Below are positions 41,303-41,330 of a stretch of DNA of 41,330 nt, piece after piece (position 1 is the first letter of the stretch; every line of letters starts with the position of its first letter). Origin of the DNA: an uncultured Lachnospiraceae bacterium (GTDB lineage: Bacteria > Bacillota > Clostridia > Lachnospirales > Lachnospiraceae); assembly GCA_902797785.1 (NCBI GenBank), contig CADBUD010000076.1, positions 1 to 41,330 of the forward strand. Direction: 5' to 3'. The position numbers and the translations under genes were made by a program. The notes beneath the pieces are model-generated. The model saw nothing but the letters and a program-made list of their open reading frames with translations. It had not been told where the DNA came from and ran no database searches.

Positions 41303-41330
41303 CCGAGGCAGCAGTGCGCCAAATACGACC

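Overview
The window comes from a Gram-positive, endospore-forming, low-GC anaerobe of the class Clostridia. The Lachnospiraceae are the best fit. The reasons are the gene order rimP-nusA-ylxR-ylxQ-infB-rbfA-nrnA-truB-ribF, a complete eight-gene spoIIIA operon, strong AGGAGG-type ribosome binding sites, and very large secreted proteins built from YTG/DY..Y.NN..G modules and LRR_5/InlB-type repeats. This assignment is inferred from gene content; no 16S or tRNA gene is present.

Layout. 1-2.2 kb: a ParA/MinD-fold protein with a degenerate P-loop, convergent with a CNNM/CBS (HlyC/CorC-type) membrane protein. 2.3-12.9 kb: the translation/transcription-factor operon from rimP to ribF, followed closely by a Na/Pi-cotransporter-like gene. 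12.9-16.9 kb: an exported SH3-NlpC/P60 peptidoglycan hydrolase with a long hairpin-rich leader, then rpsO-pnp with an S15-type leader. 17.2-24.0 kb: one 2269-residue secreted protein with 24 repeat modules in a higher-order pattern. 24.2-29.4 kb: spoIIIAA-AH behind a sigma-E-like promoter. 29.5-30.9 kb: holA convergent with rpsT, sharing a bidirectional terminator. 31.3-35.4 kb: a secreted InlB/MucBP/LRR protein and a DacF-type D,D-carboxypeptidase. 35.5-40.2 kb: an SDR oxidoreductase, a tiny Cys/Ser/Asn-rich protein, a rhodanese, the ACT-domain/DUF711 pair and a BaiN-like flavoprotein. 40.3-41.1 kb: a zinc-ribbon membrane protein on the minus strand.

Most genes are ordinary housekeeping and sporulation genes. 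I do not see an obvious new defence or mobile system. The unexplained structure is mainly between genes. One interspersed repeat family carries the core ATAGTAAC/GTTACTAT plus TTCACAG, and forms composite palindromes at 2.9 kb, 31.2 kb and the right edge. A second palindromic family has arms ATAGGAAACGAAT (13.0 and 40.3 kb). Several leaders are structured: the NlpC/P60 leader, the rpsO leader with mutually exclusive helices, and a dyad at the -10 of the ACT/DUF711 operon. The most unusual coding feature is the super-repeat order A-F, C-F, A-F, C-D in the giant secreted protein.
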